Shown piece after piece: positions 31,270 through 44,139 of a stretch of DNA of 64,000 bases. The stretch comes from Stictocephala bisonia (lineage: Eukaryota; Arthropoda; Insecta; Hemiptera; Membracidae), in the NCBI GenBank assembly GCA_035578905.1, contig JAQJVL010000705.1:360501-424500 (forward strand). The letters run 5' to 3'. The translations under genes and the position numbers were made by a program. The notes beneath the pieces were generated by a model. The model made no database searches. It saw only the letters and a list, made by a program, of their open reading frames with translations, and had not been told where the DNA came from. The first letter of the stretch is position 1. Each line of letters begins with the position of its first letter.

Positions 31270-32108
31270 TATAAATTACATATCCTATAGTATAGGAGGT
31301 GGAAATATTTGTCTATTTGCTGATGACACATCATTCAATCTTTCCCATAAAAACCTAGATCATCTTGAAGTCGAAACATTTATTCAATGCAGTGCCCTTT
31401 TGCAATGGTTGGGTGATAATTGTCTCTTTGTTAACAGTGCCAAAACAAAATTTATTGGCTTTCACCTAAAACGACGCAAAAATAAAGACAATAAAGTAAA
31501 TTCTCATATATTTATAGGTGATTCTGAAATACAATCTTCTGAATTTACTATCTTTTTGGGTCTGTTGATTGACTACAACCTAAAGTATCACCATCACATT
31601 GATAAGGTATGTAGGAAAATAAGCAGTGGTATTTTTGTTCTTCGTAGACTCTCTTATTATGCTAACACAGATATACAATTCGCGGCTTACTATGGTTGTA
31701 TTTATTCTCATATGGTATACAGCCTTCCAATATGGGGTGCTGAATCCACTGGTACTGTGGGCCTTTCGTTTGCAGAAGAGGGCCTTAAGGATTATTCTGG
31801 GTTTTAAAAAATCCCAATCCTGCAGAGGCATGTTTACTTTAGCTAACCTGTTAAATTTCCCTAGTCTGTACATTCTAGAAGTGTCATACTTTTTTAAACA
31901 AAATATCCAACTTCACGCGCATAAAACAGATTCTAATTATACATTGAACAATTTCAACAAAATACCAACTCCAAAATACCGTACTACAATTTTTGAAAAA
32001 CAAATTTCTGCATCTGCGGTAAAATTATTTAATAACCTTCCATCACGTGTTAGGGCTCATTCCTCACTAAAAATGTTTAGCAAAATGTTAAAGGACTCTG
32101 TTAACTAA
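31270..32108 (+). pseudogene. Jockey-like LINE ORF2, RT palm to C-terminus, frameshifted
   Basis: Begins just before the RT catalytic box LFADDTSF (about 31315) and continues GDNCLFVNSAKTKFIGF, FLGLLIDYNLKYHHHI, YYGCIYSHMVYSLPIWGAES; a frameshift near 31755 leads into FRLQKRALRIILGF, NFPSLYILEV and a natural-looking end KMFSKMLKDSVN. The upstream RT motifs and endonuclease are missing (5' truncation against the satellite). The sequence resembles the RT at 42130-42921 (YYGRFYPHLAYAVPIWGSE), so both are the same clade. Nonfunctional. Confidence 0.85.
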
Positions 32109-32283
32109 GGAGTATTACTCTATAAGTGCATTCCTAGCTGATAAGGAAAAATTGTATCCCATGCGTTCCAAGTCATCGCGTTTTTTAAATGTAAGAACTA
32201 GGACTTCCTGTACGTATAGCGAGTGAGCTGTAAGAATTTTGTGTTTTTTGAAAAGATTTTTGCATGAGTGTCGTTGAGGGACA

Positions 32284-34884
32284 TTAAATATAATTCTTAA
32301 TATTTTTTTTTTGACTTTTTAGAATTTTTTCAAGTTGGGAGCAAGAGCCCCAAATGGAAATCCCGTACCGTATGATGCTTTCACAGTAACCTCTGTACAC
32401 ATCTAACAATGTTTCAATACTACTGCAAGGCTTTAGCACCCGAATAGCATAAGTAGCAGAATTTAATTTTTTATTGAGTTTTTCTAAATTAACTCCCCAT
32501 GACAGGGTTTGATCTATATTTACTCCAAGGAATACTGCATTTGGTCTTATATTAAGGATGCAAGATGGGGTGATGGGTATTTCATGAATCAATGGACGTA
32601 TCAAAACACTTTCATGGAAAAATACAGCTGCCGTCTTAGTTAAATTTAGCAAAAGTTCATTGTCCTGAAACCATTTGAGAAGTTCAATTACTGTTCGACT
32701 AACAGAGGTTCCTAAAGAATCAGAATTTTTGTTTGTGATAATGACAGACACGTCATCAGCAAACATATTGATGTGTGAATCTTCGCATTTAATTTTCAAG
32801 TCATTTATGTAGATTAAAAATATAATGGGAGAAATGATGCTACCTTGAGGAACACCCATGGAAATCAATTCCCACGGTGAATAAAAGCACTCTTTTTGTG
32901 TATTTAAAGAGACACGCTGTTTGTGACCAGACAGAAAAGATTGGAACCACTCCAAAGCTACTCCTCTGACTCCATAATGACTGAGCTTCGACAGTAAAGT
33001 ATTGTGATGAACACAGTCAAAAGCCTTGGATAAGTCACAGAACAAGCCGATAGCCACCTGCAACTCATCCAAGGCCTTATAAATTTTATTTATGAAGTCA
33101 TACAAAGCTGAAGTTGTTGACTTTCCCTGTTGAATTCCATACTGGTGTTGATTGATGATATTAAATCGGGAAAGATGGGATGACAATCTAGAGAGAACAA
33201 CCTTTTCGAAGACCTTTGAAATGGTTGGGATCAGAGCAATTGGACGATAGTTATCGAGAGAAGAAGGGCCATTCTTCTTTAAGAGAGGTTTTATGACTGT
33301 TAGTTTTAGTTTAGAAGGAAATTTACCACTTTGAAGAGATTGGTTGACGAGAAAGGTCAGCGGATAAGATAACTCATTGACACAGTATTTTAAAAGAGTC
33401 GGAGGGATTTCATCCCAACCTGATGAAGTTTTATTTTTCAAGGTTCTAATAATATCTTTTAATTCTTGCTCAGTCGTGGGAGCCATAAACATCGAGGGTT
33501 TGACAGAAGGACAAAACTCCTGAAGTCTACATATAGAGCTCCTTTCTGAAGGAAGTGGTGCAGAGGCTGAAGAATTGTGAATGAAGAATTGATTGAAACA
33601 ATTGGCCATCGACTGCTTATCTGAGACCAATTCACCATTCACTCTAATTGAAGGCAGGTCCGCATGGGAACCGACTCTGCCTGTTTCCTTTCGAACAATA
33701 TTCCACATAGTCCGTGATTTGTTCTCAGAATGTCTAATTTTTCTATCATTGCATGTTTTTTTTTAAATTTGAATTAATTTTCGGAGAAGTTTCACGTATG
33801 ATTTGTAATACATAATGAGGGCTGTATTACTTGAAGACTTTACCTTGAAACTCATTTCTCTTTTTTTATTTAAAGATGTTTTTAAACTTGTTGTAAGCCA
33901 AGGTTTGTAGTCTCTGTGGCTATTTACCTTTAATAATTTTTTTGGAAACTATTCTTGAAAAGCTGGTAAGAGAACTTGTAAAAACGCCTCAAAATTTATA
34001 TCAAGATCTACATTATTATTGAGAATGGATTTCCAATTAATATGTAAGTGATGGGTTTTAAAGAGGTGCTTTTGGGTTTGTGAGAATGTTCTTTTAAGAA
34101 TACTATGATCTATTTTGGATTTTGGTTTTAAAAGGTCAGTCAGTCTAAGAACTTGAGCGTTATGGTCCGACAAACCTAGCTCAATGATCATTGTTTCACT
34201 GTAGTTATTGTTTGAGATGATGTAGTCTATTGCGGACTCCGAGTGGTTTGTGATCCGAGTTGGGCTAGTTATATGTGATTTTAAGCCGTATAAAGTAAGT
34301 AAAGAAAATAAGTCTTGCTTTGAAGGAGTTTATTTTAGAGCATCTATATTAAAATCACCGCAGATTACTACATTTTTATGAATTATCTCATGGGAGATAG
34401 CATCAAGCATTTTCTCCAGCTGAGACAAGAAGCGGTCAATGTCCACAGATGGTGGATGGTAAAGAGTAATAACTAGCAAAGGGCGAGAGATTTTTGGGTC
34501 ATTGATTTCGACTGCAGAGCATTAGATAATTTTTTCAATCGAAAATTGATCAATATCTGGTCTTGTCTTAAACGGTAAATGAGAGCGCACTGCCACAAAA
34601 ACGCCACCTCTAACTGTTTCTGACCGGCCAAAAAAAGAAGCTATGTTAAAATCTATTAAACGATTCAAAACGCCAGAATTATCATTTGTTAGCCAATGTT
34701 CAGTCACACAGAGGATATCAATCTTATTTTCCAAAATATTAAAGTATGCTAACAACTCATCAATCTTGTTTACTATACTTCTAATATTAATGTGCAAAAG
34801 GCACGAGTCAAATAATTTATTATTATTCACAGATGATCTAAAATTACTTAAGTCTACATTTCCATTGATTGTAGCACTGGCCAA
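32284..34884 (-). pseudogene. LINE ORF2: endonuclease and reverse transcriptase
   Basis: Endonuclease at 34884-34190: LLHINIRSI (Asn), CVTEHWL (Glu), ICGDFNIDAL with catalytic Asp/Asn near 34355, and LSDHNAQ with catalytic His near 34165. A stop follows GDFNIDALK, and frames change near 34520 and 34190. A linker piece (FKTHHLHINWKSIL) is at 33949-34191, then a short gap with a T-run. The RT is open for 474 residues (33708-32284): SSGWDEIPPTLLK at ~95, YRPIAL at 154, CDLSKAFD at 224-231, GVPQGS at 285-290, the catalytic FADD at 316-319, FLGVNIDQTL at ~395 and the C-terminal YGISIWG. The RT core is intact but the protein as a whole is split. Confidence 0.88.
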
Positions 34885-36547
34885 GTTTGTGTGTCTAAAA
34901 AAGAACTTGATTTCGGATTATCACAGTAAAAATGTCTTGACTCTGTTGTTTCGTGAAGTTGGGAACAGTTGGGGAGCTCCGATGGTGACATAATATCAGC
35001 TTGTTGCTGTGGTTCAGCAGACATTGTTGATGCACCACGCTGCATGGATATAGGACTGGGATTCGGTGAGCAGAATGAATTCTTGGAGAACACCTTTTGG
35101 GAATCTGGGTTTCTCGGGCTTTTAGGGAAGCTCTCTATGACATCCCGTGGTGACTTGTTTGTAATTAAAGAAGGGGCCTTGTTCGAGTTGTTACATTTTA
35201 TTTCTTGAGGTGGTAGAGAGAAAGGTGAACTGATAGATGAAGGATCAGAATTCCAGGATAAAGTGGTATTTTTTGTATTATTTTGCTTAATGAGTTTGGT
35301 GATTTCTTCTCCTAAGTAACGTTTCCCGAATCGGTTGAGGTGAAGGCCATGTCTTGTAAAGTATCTCCGCTTTAATCCTTCATTTATTGGCAAATTCTTT
35401 ATGTTTAATGGGCCTTGGTATTCTTCTATTAATTTTTTAATGAAGAGGTTTGCGTAAAATATGTCATTGTTCAGACTGGGTATGTCATAACGGTAAGGAA
35501 TGTCAGATATTATGACATTAGTGGTAGATTTCCAGGTTAATAAGTTTTTAACACCTTGGAATATTGTACATGCTCCAGGTTGTCGATTACCCAAATAGTT
35601 CGTTCCAGCCAACACCAGGACATAATCAGCCTTAGTATGTTTATTAAGTAGCTCATGACCATCCTGAATAACCTGTCTTATTCTTGCTCCCGGCTTCGAG
35701 ATAACAGAAATGTTGTAATCATCGTGTAGTTCATTTAGATGAGGGTAAAGGTTTTTACCATGACTATCAGCAATAACAGTAAAATTTGGTTTATTTTTGC
35801 TGGTATCCTGTTGTTTTCTCTGTACTTTTGTCGTAAATAAAGGGGAAGTTGTTTGTTCTCTATGTACTAGAGCTGTAACTTGAATTTGATTTCTATTACT
35901 TATTATAGATGATGGCGAATCACATATTGTGTCATTGGAAGATAAAGGCCCGTAGCGATTTTGTGTTTGCAGTTGGTAAATCTGAGTGTTTGAACTTTTA
36001 GACTTAAATGAGACTTTTGAAGATCTAAAAGTGTCGTCATGTACAGTCTTCTTGCCAGCCCGGTGTTCTAATTTTAATTTATTTAAATACTCTATATGTA
36101 CAATTTTTTATCGTAAATAATTTAGCTCTTCTTCCTGTTTTTTCATTTTTCCAGAAGCTCATCGGCATCCAACTGCAGTAAATCTATTATTTGGTTCTTG
36201 TTTTTCAGTTCAGCTTCAAGTCCACTTATAGTTGCTACTAAATTGTCTGACATAATTTGACCGTCAGATGAGTCTGAAGCATGACAATCCATATCACATT
36301 GTGTGGCGCTGTCCACCATATCTGAAGGCTTCTTTTTGGTTAATGAGTAAAGTGGTGAATTAGCAGAGAATATGTCATTTGTATATTGCAGAAGGCGGGT
36401 ATCGTTTACAACTGTGTGGTCCATCACACATCTAAATCGTTCCTCTAGTTTTACTAATTGCTCCTTAAGATCGATGTTTTCGGCTTCTATTCTCTTTAAC
36501 ATAGATTCATCTGTTTGATCGTTCATACTTTCTGAAGTTGGTGTCAC
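34854..36547 (-). pseudogene. LINE ORF1: coiled coil plus SGNH/GDSL esterase
   Basis: 36547-36143 is an N-terminal helical region (MLKRIEAENIDLKEQLVKLE, then TISGLEAELKNKNQIIDLLQ), a coiled coil for trimer formation. A frame break near 36110-36140 separates it from the esterase. The latter starts near 35790 with block I VIADSHGKNLYP, followed by ISKPGARIRQ, LVLAGTNYLG (block III GTN, 35600 region) and block V RHGLHLNRFGKRYLG (near 35340) with catalytic D/H region. A serine/proline-rich tail ends at 34854, overlapping the start of ORF2 by about 30 bp. The family matches the ORF1 at 16963-18415 in architecture but the sequence is clearly different. Confidence 0.83.
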
Positions 36548-36699
36548 GAAACTAGTACTCTCCAGTGTGGTAGATGCCGTGGGAGTGGTGGTTTGTATAC
36601 CTAAGGGGATGTCCGGTGGCCGGGGAGAATCTACGTCTGCTATAGGAGGTGTGGATGTATGCTGGCTATTTCCATGCTGCTGCTGTTTATCACTCTAGC

Positions 36700-37897
36700 C
36701 AATGGCTATTTGAGTGAAAAACTTAATATAACACACATTTAATTATATATAATTAAAATGAAGAATATGTATAATTATTTTATTTGTTGTTAATAATAGT
36801 TTTGTGTTTAGTGGGAACTAAGTATTCCATAACAACAACACAAACAAATCTGTAGTCTGTAACAAGTTAACAAATAAAGAAATAAACTAAACAGAATGTT
36901 ATATAACTGGAAGAAATCATAAAACGTATGGGCAAGATCACAAGATGATTGTGGGTGAGGATAGAAAGTGGCCCAACAGATAACAGTAAAAGACAAAAGG
37001 CGTGTATTGAAGTAGTTTGGTCAGTTATATGGAGAAGAGAAACTAGCCTGAATATTCTTGAAACAATCTGGAGAGTAAATGTAAGTACACGAATCAGTTT
37101 GTTTCTAGCAGTCTACCCAGTTACACCTCTTACTGTATATTAAAGAATAATATACAACTCTTTGTTTAGGATGTATCTTTGTAATATTGAGTATTCATGA
37201 GTTGTTGTTTTTTATTTATTTTTTTTTTTATTTTGCCATAGAAAAAATACATCATCCAGTGTAAACAGTTGACAAACCCTATCTTAACTATAACCTCAAG
37301 GATGAATGATTTATTACAGATTGAGTATTGTGTGAAGTTAAACTCAATTTAACGAGCATTTTGAAATTAAAATCAGTGGCAAATAAAAAAATATACAACA
37401 GATAAATTAAAAGTGGTGTGTGTATTATTATATTAACCCCTTGACCGTCAAGTAGTTAAAAGTAGTCAAGGTAAGTGTTGTTTTCAGTTTCAGTACACGA
37501 AATAAAGTAGTTTAAAATTTTTGTAATAACTTGATTTTTGTTTATAAGGGATTTAAGGTTTTAAAATAGAGAGGGGGATACCCTTTATTAGGTAGGGAAT
37601 CCTATAATCTAATATCATCTTACCATAGTTATTATAATGAAATATCTTAAGGGAATTTTAACCTTAATCATGACAAATCGTACATTCTGAAAAGTGAGTG
37701 ATCCGATCCTGGGCGAGAGTCTTAAACGTGTGGAGAAGGATAATCCGACATGTCTGACATCGAGGCTTACTGGCATTAACACCTTATATACAACAAGAAA
37801 CCTAACTTTAACACTCAACAAACAACTGTGCTGCAATATAGTTGATAGTGATAAATAAATAAAAAAAACTATAAACAATTATTGTGTTAGGTTGATA
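36700..37897. other. AT-rich non-coding stretch, no gene seen
   Basis: Small ORFs (36808-36996, 36949-37143, 37615-37878) have no recognisable domain and normal chance length. A short inverted pair ttgaccgtca-agtag / agtagtcaag at about 37440-37470 is minor. Confidence 0.5.
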
Positions 37898-39138
37898 CTG
37901 TAACAATGTTTTGTTATATTACTTTTAGAAATATGAAAATATTAGACAATTAATCCAAGTTCTACAAATTTTCCGTCTAAATGTTGCAATTTTTCATAAC
38001 AATTGAAAATTTTGGCCTGTCAAATAAAAAAGAGGATTTTTCCCATTAGAAATACAAAACCAATATGCGTTACAACACGATCTTTTCATGTCGAGTCAGA
38101 TCGGCATGTTTCCTGCAATTTACAGGTTTTGGAGACGTTGTTACGTTTGTTCCTCCCCGAAGCTTCCTGATTGGTTCTCATCCCCTTTGTTTTGAGGCAC
38201 ATTTTGTGTGGAAGGGAGCCACGTAAATAGATCGTCCAACAGTTTTCTCGGCCTGTTTCGCCGCCGCGTTTATATGAATTGAGTTCGCCGCTTCTTTAAA
38301 CAGTTTTTCCGCTACAGTTTGGAGTTTGGAAATTTTCCACCACCGCCATAAGCTGAATTTAGTTCGCCGCTTTTTTAAATTGTTCTTCCGCTACAGTTCG
38401 GAGTTCGAAAATTTTCCCATGAGAAGATTTTGAGAAGTTGTGCTTTTCCGCGCAGTGTGAGTGTTTGTTTGATTGTGCGCTACATTTACGTGTCGAGCGG
38501 CGCCTTGAATGAACTTGACTGTTCTCTGAAAGCAATGTAAGTTCAACTTTTGTTTTTAGTTTTGTCCCCTGCCCTTTTAGCTGTTCACGCCAAAAACTAG
38601 TAAATGTATCTTAGTTTTTCTTGTTCTTTTACAGCGACATTTCAGTAAATGTTGTCAAAAGTCAGATTTTAGTAATAAAAAGAGATATTTTAAAAATCAA
38701 AATTACTAATGGTTATTTTGTTGTTTGTCAGATTCCTGAGGCAGAATCATACATAATCATCATTAAAAATCACAATAATAATATTATAAAGTATCATAAA
38801 ATCATACAAATTAATTAATATTCATAAAATCACAGATTTATAGAAAATAATTTAATCTTGAATGTAAAGAAGATATTAATTTACTATAAATTTTTTACAC
38901 ATTAAAAATTAATTTTATTTTATTCCAATCTTTGAGAAGTTTTTTATTTTTTTATTTTAGATCAAATATTTTGAGAAGAAGTTTTTATTTTTATTTAGAG
39001 TTTTTATTTTAATTTAATTGTCAATTAATTTTTACTAAAGAAGAAAGATTTATTATTTGCTCCTGTGTTTGAAAAATTAAAGATAAACAAAAATAAACTT
39101 GTAACTATTCTTTTGATTTTTAAAAAAAATACGTTACA
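37898..39138 (+). repeat. 5' LTR of the Gypsy element, ~1241 bp
   Basis: Begins TGTAACAATG and ends CGTTACA, giving the TG...CA ends expected of an LTR. Matches 58184-61222, where homology also starts at TGTAACAATG and fades at the equivalent end. Contains gattggttctc (inverted CCAAT), a tttatatg TATA-like box and a conserved agcaa-gtaagt splice-donor-like site near 38537. Inside this copy a ~80-bp segment (gttcgccgctt...tccgctacagtt-ggagtt) is duplicated at 38282-38345 and 38362-38420; the solo copy has it once. No primer-binding site with TGG was recognised after 39138. Confidence 0.75.
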
Positions 39139-39188
39139 TAAAATTTCACAACTCTGCTATTCTTTAATTCTCAATCCAAAGAAGCAGG

Positions 39189-40343
39189 ATGTCCCTCAAT
39201 GTAGACTTTTTAGTGAAGAAGGGACTAATTTATGAAGCCCGTCTGCGAGGCAAGATGTGGAGAGGATATATATTAGTGGTATACTTGTGGAAGAAATTAA
39301 GGAATTTAATTAACTTTGTGTTAGGCCTAAATTCAGTAACCTGTCCAGCCGAATTAATATAGGAGAGTAATTTAAAATTATAAAATTTAATTTAGAAAAT
39401 TTGAAAGAGAAAGTAGAGTCTGTAGTCGAAAGTAAAAGTGTCAGTGACCTCATTCGCACCGAAGTAAAGCTAGGCCATTATGAAACTAAAATAAAAATCT
39501 TTAAGGTACTATTTGAGAGGACAGAGTCGGGGGTATTAAAAATAGAGACCCTTCTGGAAAAGTTAGATTCCTTGAAGGAAATTTAAAAGAATATAAATTT
39601 TGAAAGAAAAGGACAGTAATGAGAAAAAAATAACTCTTAATGAGGAGTAGAAGACGAGTTTGAACAAAGCTTGATAAGCCGCGTTCACAAACCAGCTGTA
39701 GATATAACAATGCTGGAACCAGCTCGTGCAAGCTTGTATGCTCAGCCAGCTGGAATTTACGATATTGTTGCTCCTAGGGAGGCGTCTAAGTTATGGTCGA
39801 CTTCCTAACGTGTTAGAGCGTTATCTAAACAAGTTTACGATAACAGACGGACTCAATGCCCCTCTGTTAATTAATTTCCTAAAGAATATGTTGGCTTTGA
39901 AGAACGAAAGCAAATTAAAAGATAATGAAATCGTGGAGCTTAAATTGGGTTGTTGTAATAGTCCATTGTACAGCAAAATTTTAAAATGTAAAGAGGAAAA
40001 GGCCACTGTAAGTGAAACCCATCTAATAATCTTGAAACATTCCATTCCAATATGATTAAGGGAAAATATGAAGAAAGAAATGGTCAACCGACCTCAGAAG
40101 CCCCGGGAACCATTAGAAGTTTACATAAATGAAATAAAGGTCCATAGTTCAGTTTTGAATACCCGATACGCCGAAGAGGAAGTAGTAGAAATCATAAAGT
40201 TGGGAATCAATCCTCAAACGCGAGCAAAATTATTATTTATGGGTAATCCTGTAAGTTATGAAGATTTAGATAAAATGTGTATCCAAGTACAGAATGTAGG
40301 ATTCAGTGATATCCAACAAAGCTACATATCGCCAAAACACTGA
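39189..40343 (+). pseudogene. Gypsy gag remnant
   Basis: Starts ATG at 39189 with MSLNVDFLVKKGLIYEARLR, the N-terminal signature of insect Gypsy gag proteins, then stops after about 55 codons. Further gag-like fragments are 39401-39586 (helical), 39790-40055 (RYLNKFTITDGLNAPLLINF) and 40068-40343 (RPQKPREPLEVYINEIK, then EEEVVEIIKLGINPQTRAKL, matching the capsid C-terminal domain region). No CCHC knuckle is visible. Gag would form the particle; this copy has at least four breaks. Confidence 0.75.
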
Positions 40344-40805
40344 ACTTGTCCCATAAACACCATTAATGATAAGAAAACATTTTTATATATAACAAATATG
40401 AAAATATCGCCAAGGATTCTTATCAAGACAAAAAATAGTATGAAACGTAAGCCAACGCATTATCACTCTGTCACTACACAAAAAGAGTTTCACCAATTTC
40501 ACACCAATTCAGGGAAGAGTAGGGTTTTATTATAAACCTATAACCCAAAATAAAGCTTCTACTTCTCAGCATAAAAAAAAAACAAGGAGAAGGGAGAGAA
40601 GGGGTCAGATTCGGAGCTAGCATCCCTTCTCTTCAGAAAGAAAGCACTACACATGCTAACAATATAGAGGTAAATAACAACACTGCAGATGGTAGGAATG
40701 TAAACAAAAACAGAAATGAATTGGTAAACAACAACAATAACACAACAGATGTAAACAATGTCAACATTCTACATACAATTAAAGTTGTTATTAATAACAA
40801 ACTTT

Positions 40806-40853
40806 GAACAGGAAGCATTAATTGACACTTGTAGTTCAGTCAATTTAATAAGT
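40806..40853 (+). pseudogene. retropepsin (Gypsy protease) active-site remnant
   Basis: EQEALIDTCSSVNLIS corresponds to the A-x-(I/V)DTG-(S/A)-SVNLIS core of Gypsy proteases, with Gly of DTG changed to Cys. The surrounding frame has a stop just upstream. The position between gag and RT supports the call. Confidence 0.65.
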
Positions 40854-40939
40854 TAAGATTTATTCAATAAATTGAAGATTTACTATCAGAAACTACAACT
40901 TAACCTAACAAACACACATTGCAGCACAGCTAGTGTTAG

Positions 40940-41396
40940 GGTTTAGAATAGTTATTTTGACTGGACATTTTAAATTTTTACTAGTTTGGACTATATAATA
41001 AGTTAAGAGGAGTACGGTACCTTTACCAATACCACGGCTGAGCTGTGAATTGGAGGCGGAGATGCTGATGGCCCTCAACATGATGTTCTGTGCTGGCTAG
41101 GAGATGATGATATTCGACCGTAGCACAATATACATACACAATAAGAAGAACACAGTAAATGTTGAACAAAAGGGGATAAAAAGATCACCATGGTCATATT
41201 GAGTTTTAGTCGGAGTCCGAACGAGTCAGTTCGAGCACTTGCAGAGTTCATGTTTCTACGAGGAAGAAACTTGAGAGACAGCCTGAGAGCGAGATATCAT
41301 AGCCAAAACACCCCACCTGGTGTGACATTACTTAACTACAAATTATAATACTGTACTTGTTATCGCTACTAGGTAGCGTAGTAGGCCTATTTACAT
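40940..41396. mobile_element. 457-bp insertion in the Gypsy pol region, unknown family
   Basis: TGTTAG stands on both sides (40934-40939 and 41397-41402), consistent with a 6-bp target-site duplication. The interior is richer in GC than the Gypsy flank, has no ORF, and includes a tcagttcgagc initiator-like stretch near 41227. A solo LTR or non-autonomous element are both possible. Confidence 0.45.
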
Positions 41397-42129
41397 TGTT
41401 AGAGACGAAATGAAATTAAATACTTCTTTTTATTATAAACATAACAGCTAGTAAAAGTAAAATGGAAATATTAGATAAATGTCAGTTAAAAATAAATGAA
41501 TTTATTAGGAAACCATTATTCCTTGTAAGCAAACAATGAAGTTATCAAATGATATTAAGAGGTGAATTTATGAATGTATTAAGAATAGTGAAATGGTTGT
41601 TGACTTAAAAAATAATCAATGTTATTTTAACTTTAACTGGTGGTGAACATTGAATTTATTCATGGCTTGGCAAACATAAATCATATCACTAAAGAAATAA
41701 ACATTGGTTGCAGAGAAGCTAAAGAAGACATATTATGTTTAATTAAAAGTTATCCCTCTGTCACACTAAAAAAATTGGCAGTAGAATCGATTAAGAACAT
41801 ACCACAAAGTTAACTGATAAATCAAATCAAATCAAAAATTCCTTTATTGCCTTTAAACTTAAAGTAAGCATTGGCATGGGTCAATACAATAAAATAATAA
41901 TTACAACTTGTAGTTTTAAAACTATATACTAGTTTTAGAAAACTAACCAATTAAACTATTTACATTACTGCTTATCATTTAAGTATCTATGAACACTGTA
42001 GTAGGCTTTACTTGACAAGTATGCTTTTACAGACCTCCTAAATTTACTTTCGGACTTTACTTCTTTGAGGTGATTAGGTAAGGCATTAAACAACTTGATA
42101 CAGGAGTAATGAATGTGTTTCTGGAAAAA

Positions 42130-44134
42130 TTATGTATTGTATTTAGGAATAGGGAGACCTGCATGACAACGAAACCTATAGGCCGATCTTGTACACTCAA
42201 AACAACATTTGTTTTTAATGTAAAACATCAAGGACTCCAAAATGAAGATGGAAGGAAATGTTAATATGTTGTTGTTAAGGAAAGTGTCCACACAAGATTC
42301 CAGCTTTCCAAGACCAAAAATTGTGCGGATAACCTTTTTTTGGAGGCAGAATAAATACTTAGTACTAAGACATTCTGAACCCCAAATTGGGACAGCATAT
42401 GCAAGATGAGGATAGAAACGACCATAATAGGCAGTGAGTAACACATCCTTGTTGAAAAAAAATGGTAACTTTCTTATACCGTAAAGACATGAACTTAATT
42501 TGCCACTGATATTACTTATATGATTTGTGAAATTTAGTTGAGAATTTATATGGATACCTAAAAACTTTACAACATCTGTGTTTGATACAGTTGTTTCCCC
42601 AAGTTGAAAAGAGGCACCCACGGCAGGATTGTTCCTTATTTGAAAGTTTATTACGTTTATCTTGCCTGAATTTACAATTAATCCATTATGACTTAACCAC
42701 AGCAACAAGGAGTTTGCTTCTATAAATGATGCAATTTCCAACTCTTCTTTATGGTCACCTGTTACAATGAGGGACGTATCATCGGCAAAAAGACAGAGAT
42801 CTGCCTTGTTTACACTGTTATAGACATCATTCATAAATAGAAGAAGTAGTACAGGTCCTAAGATCGAGCCCTGAGGGACTCCAGTTGTTACTGACAGTTC
42901 TTCAGAATATTGTTTACACAAGACTTTTGATTGATCTAAATGAGAGATTTCTACGGCCTATAAGATACGACTTGAACCAATCTAAAGCTCTGCCCCTAAT
43001 ACCCATGTAATGCATTTTATCAAAAAGGATTCTGTGATTAACGACATCAAAAGCTTTACTGAGATCTAAAAAAATACCTACTGCCTAACCTCTGTTGTCT
43101 AGAGTCCTGACAATCTTATCTACTAAAAAGTACATTGCATTAAGGGTACCCATATTTTTCCTAAATCCGAACTGGTTCGAAAACAGAATTTTTCCAGCTA
43201 CTAAAAAAGAAAGTAGCCTACTTAACACAATTTTTTCAACAACCTTTGAGAAGGTCGACAGAAATGATATAGTGCGGTAACTATCACAATGAAGAAGGTT
43301 GCCTCTCTTAGGAACCGGTTTAACAATTGCACGTTTGAGCGAGTTGGGAAAGAGTCCTTGTTCAAAGGAGATATTTATAATGTGTACTAAGGGGGGAGTT
43401 AAAAGTTCTGCACACTCCTTCAAAACCTGAAGATTTACCATTCTTCAGAGATCTAATAATATATGTCACTTCGCTATTACTTGTTGGGCTGAGAAAGAGA
43501 GAGTTGGATACTGAATATTTGCTATAAGGTAAGATCGTTGTATTTTGTGAGGTGACATCTGTAGAACGGTGCCCAACACCAGTGAATTATTAAAAATATT
43601 TCACTTTGCAGTAGGATCATTCACCAATCGACCCTCGATGGAGCGGCCGTAGATAAGGGGATAAGGCGCTGGCTTGCCACGCTGCCGGTCCGGGTTCGAT
43701 TCCCGATAAGACCACTAGTAGATTTTGCCCTGCCGCTCCCGTGGTTCGGAAGTCACGTAAAGCCGTTGGTCCCCAGGTTAAGTGCTAGAGAGGGCTCCTT
43801 AGCCCTAACTTCGACTGGTAAAATAAGGCAAACTTTAACTTTTTTTTTAACCCTCCTCGTCAGTGATAGATCCAATAAAGGATGATCTTAATGATTTACT
43901 ATTTTTATTTTCATTTATTATCTGCCACATAGCTTTCGATTTAACTTTGGCACTGTCCATAGACTGTTGAACATTTTTACTCTTAGCAACTTTAAGAGAT
44001 GACCTAAAAGTTTTTTTCGACAATCTATAAGCAATGCGCAAAGGGTGATTGTACTCTAAATCTTTACTTCTCTCATAAAGTGAGAGCACATCTTCCCTCA
44101 TTTTTAATAAATGAGGGAAGATATGCTCATTCAA
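42130..44134 (-). pseudogene. LINE ORF2: linker and reverse transcriptase, broken and SINE-interrupted
   Basis: 44134-43856 is the linker (LRIAYRLSKKTFRSSLKVAK, AMWQIINENKNSKSLRSSFI); the SINE interrupts at 43849-43637; 43441-43085 is the RT fingers (LVHIINISFEQGLFPNSLK, CDSYRTISFLSTFSKVVEKI, FGFRKNMGT); 42921-42130 is the palm to C-terminus (TTGVPQGSILGPVLL, catalytic LFADDTSL, VKFLGIHINSQLNF, YAVPIWGSE). Between 43085 and 42921 the frame is broken in a region that still reads like [13 protein letters not shown]. The clade is the same as 31270-32108. Confidence 0.85.
43637..43849 (+). mobile_element. tRNA-derived SINE inside the LINE
   Basis: The head reads like a tRNA: A-box region gtagataaggggataaggc, B box gggttcgattcccg with the T-arm CCGGG/CCCG pair. 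The body has ctcccgtggttcggaagtca and the unit ends in a run of nine T. ACCCTC stands at 43631-43636 and 43850-43855 and may be a short target-site duplication. RNA polymerase III would drive it from the internal boxes. Confidence 0.8.
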
Positions 44135-44139
44135 AACAC

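Larger units (their letters stand above)
32109..36700 (-). mobile_element. near-complete minus-strand LINE with SGNH-type ORF1 and EN/RT ORF2
   Basis: ORF1 (36547-34854) precedes and slightly overlaps ORF2 (34884-32284). The 3' UTR lies somewhere between 32283 and the tail of the convergent LINE at 32108, and the 3' terminus is not resolved. The 5' end is near 36700, where the AT-rich flank starts. The element is inactivated by several frameshifts. Confidence 0.85.
41820..44134 (-). mobile_element. minus-strand Jockey-like LINE nested in the Gypsy element
   Basis: The 3' end is the repeated aaatc tract at 41820-41835 ((GATTT)n on the coding strand), after which the 3' UTR and the RT ORF follow toward 44134. 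The 5' part (endonuclease) is missing. Gypsy pol sequence resumes at 44135 with the pre-RT region, which fixes the borders within about 10 bp. Confidence 0.85.

Noticed and set aside
32284..33708. Active domesticated reverse transcriptase gene (474-residue open frame)
   Set aside because: The linker and endonuclease of the same LINE lie just upstream in broken frames, so this is simply the open part of a decayed ORF2.
36949..37143. Small plus-strand gene upstream of the Gypsy LTR
   Set aside because: 64 residues, no domain, no supporting context; consistent with a chance ORF.
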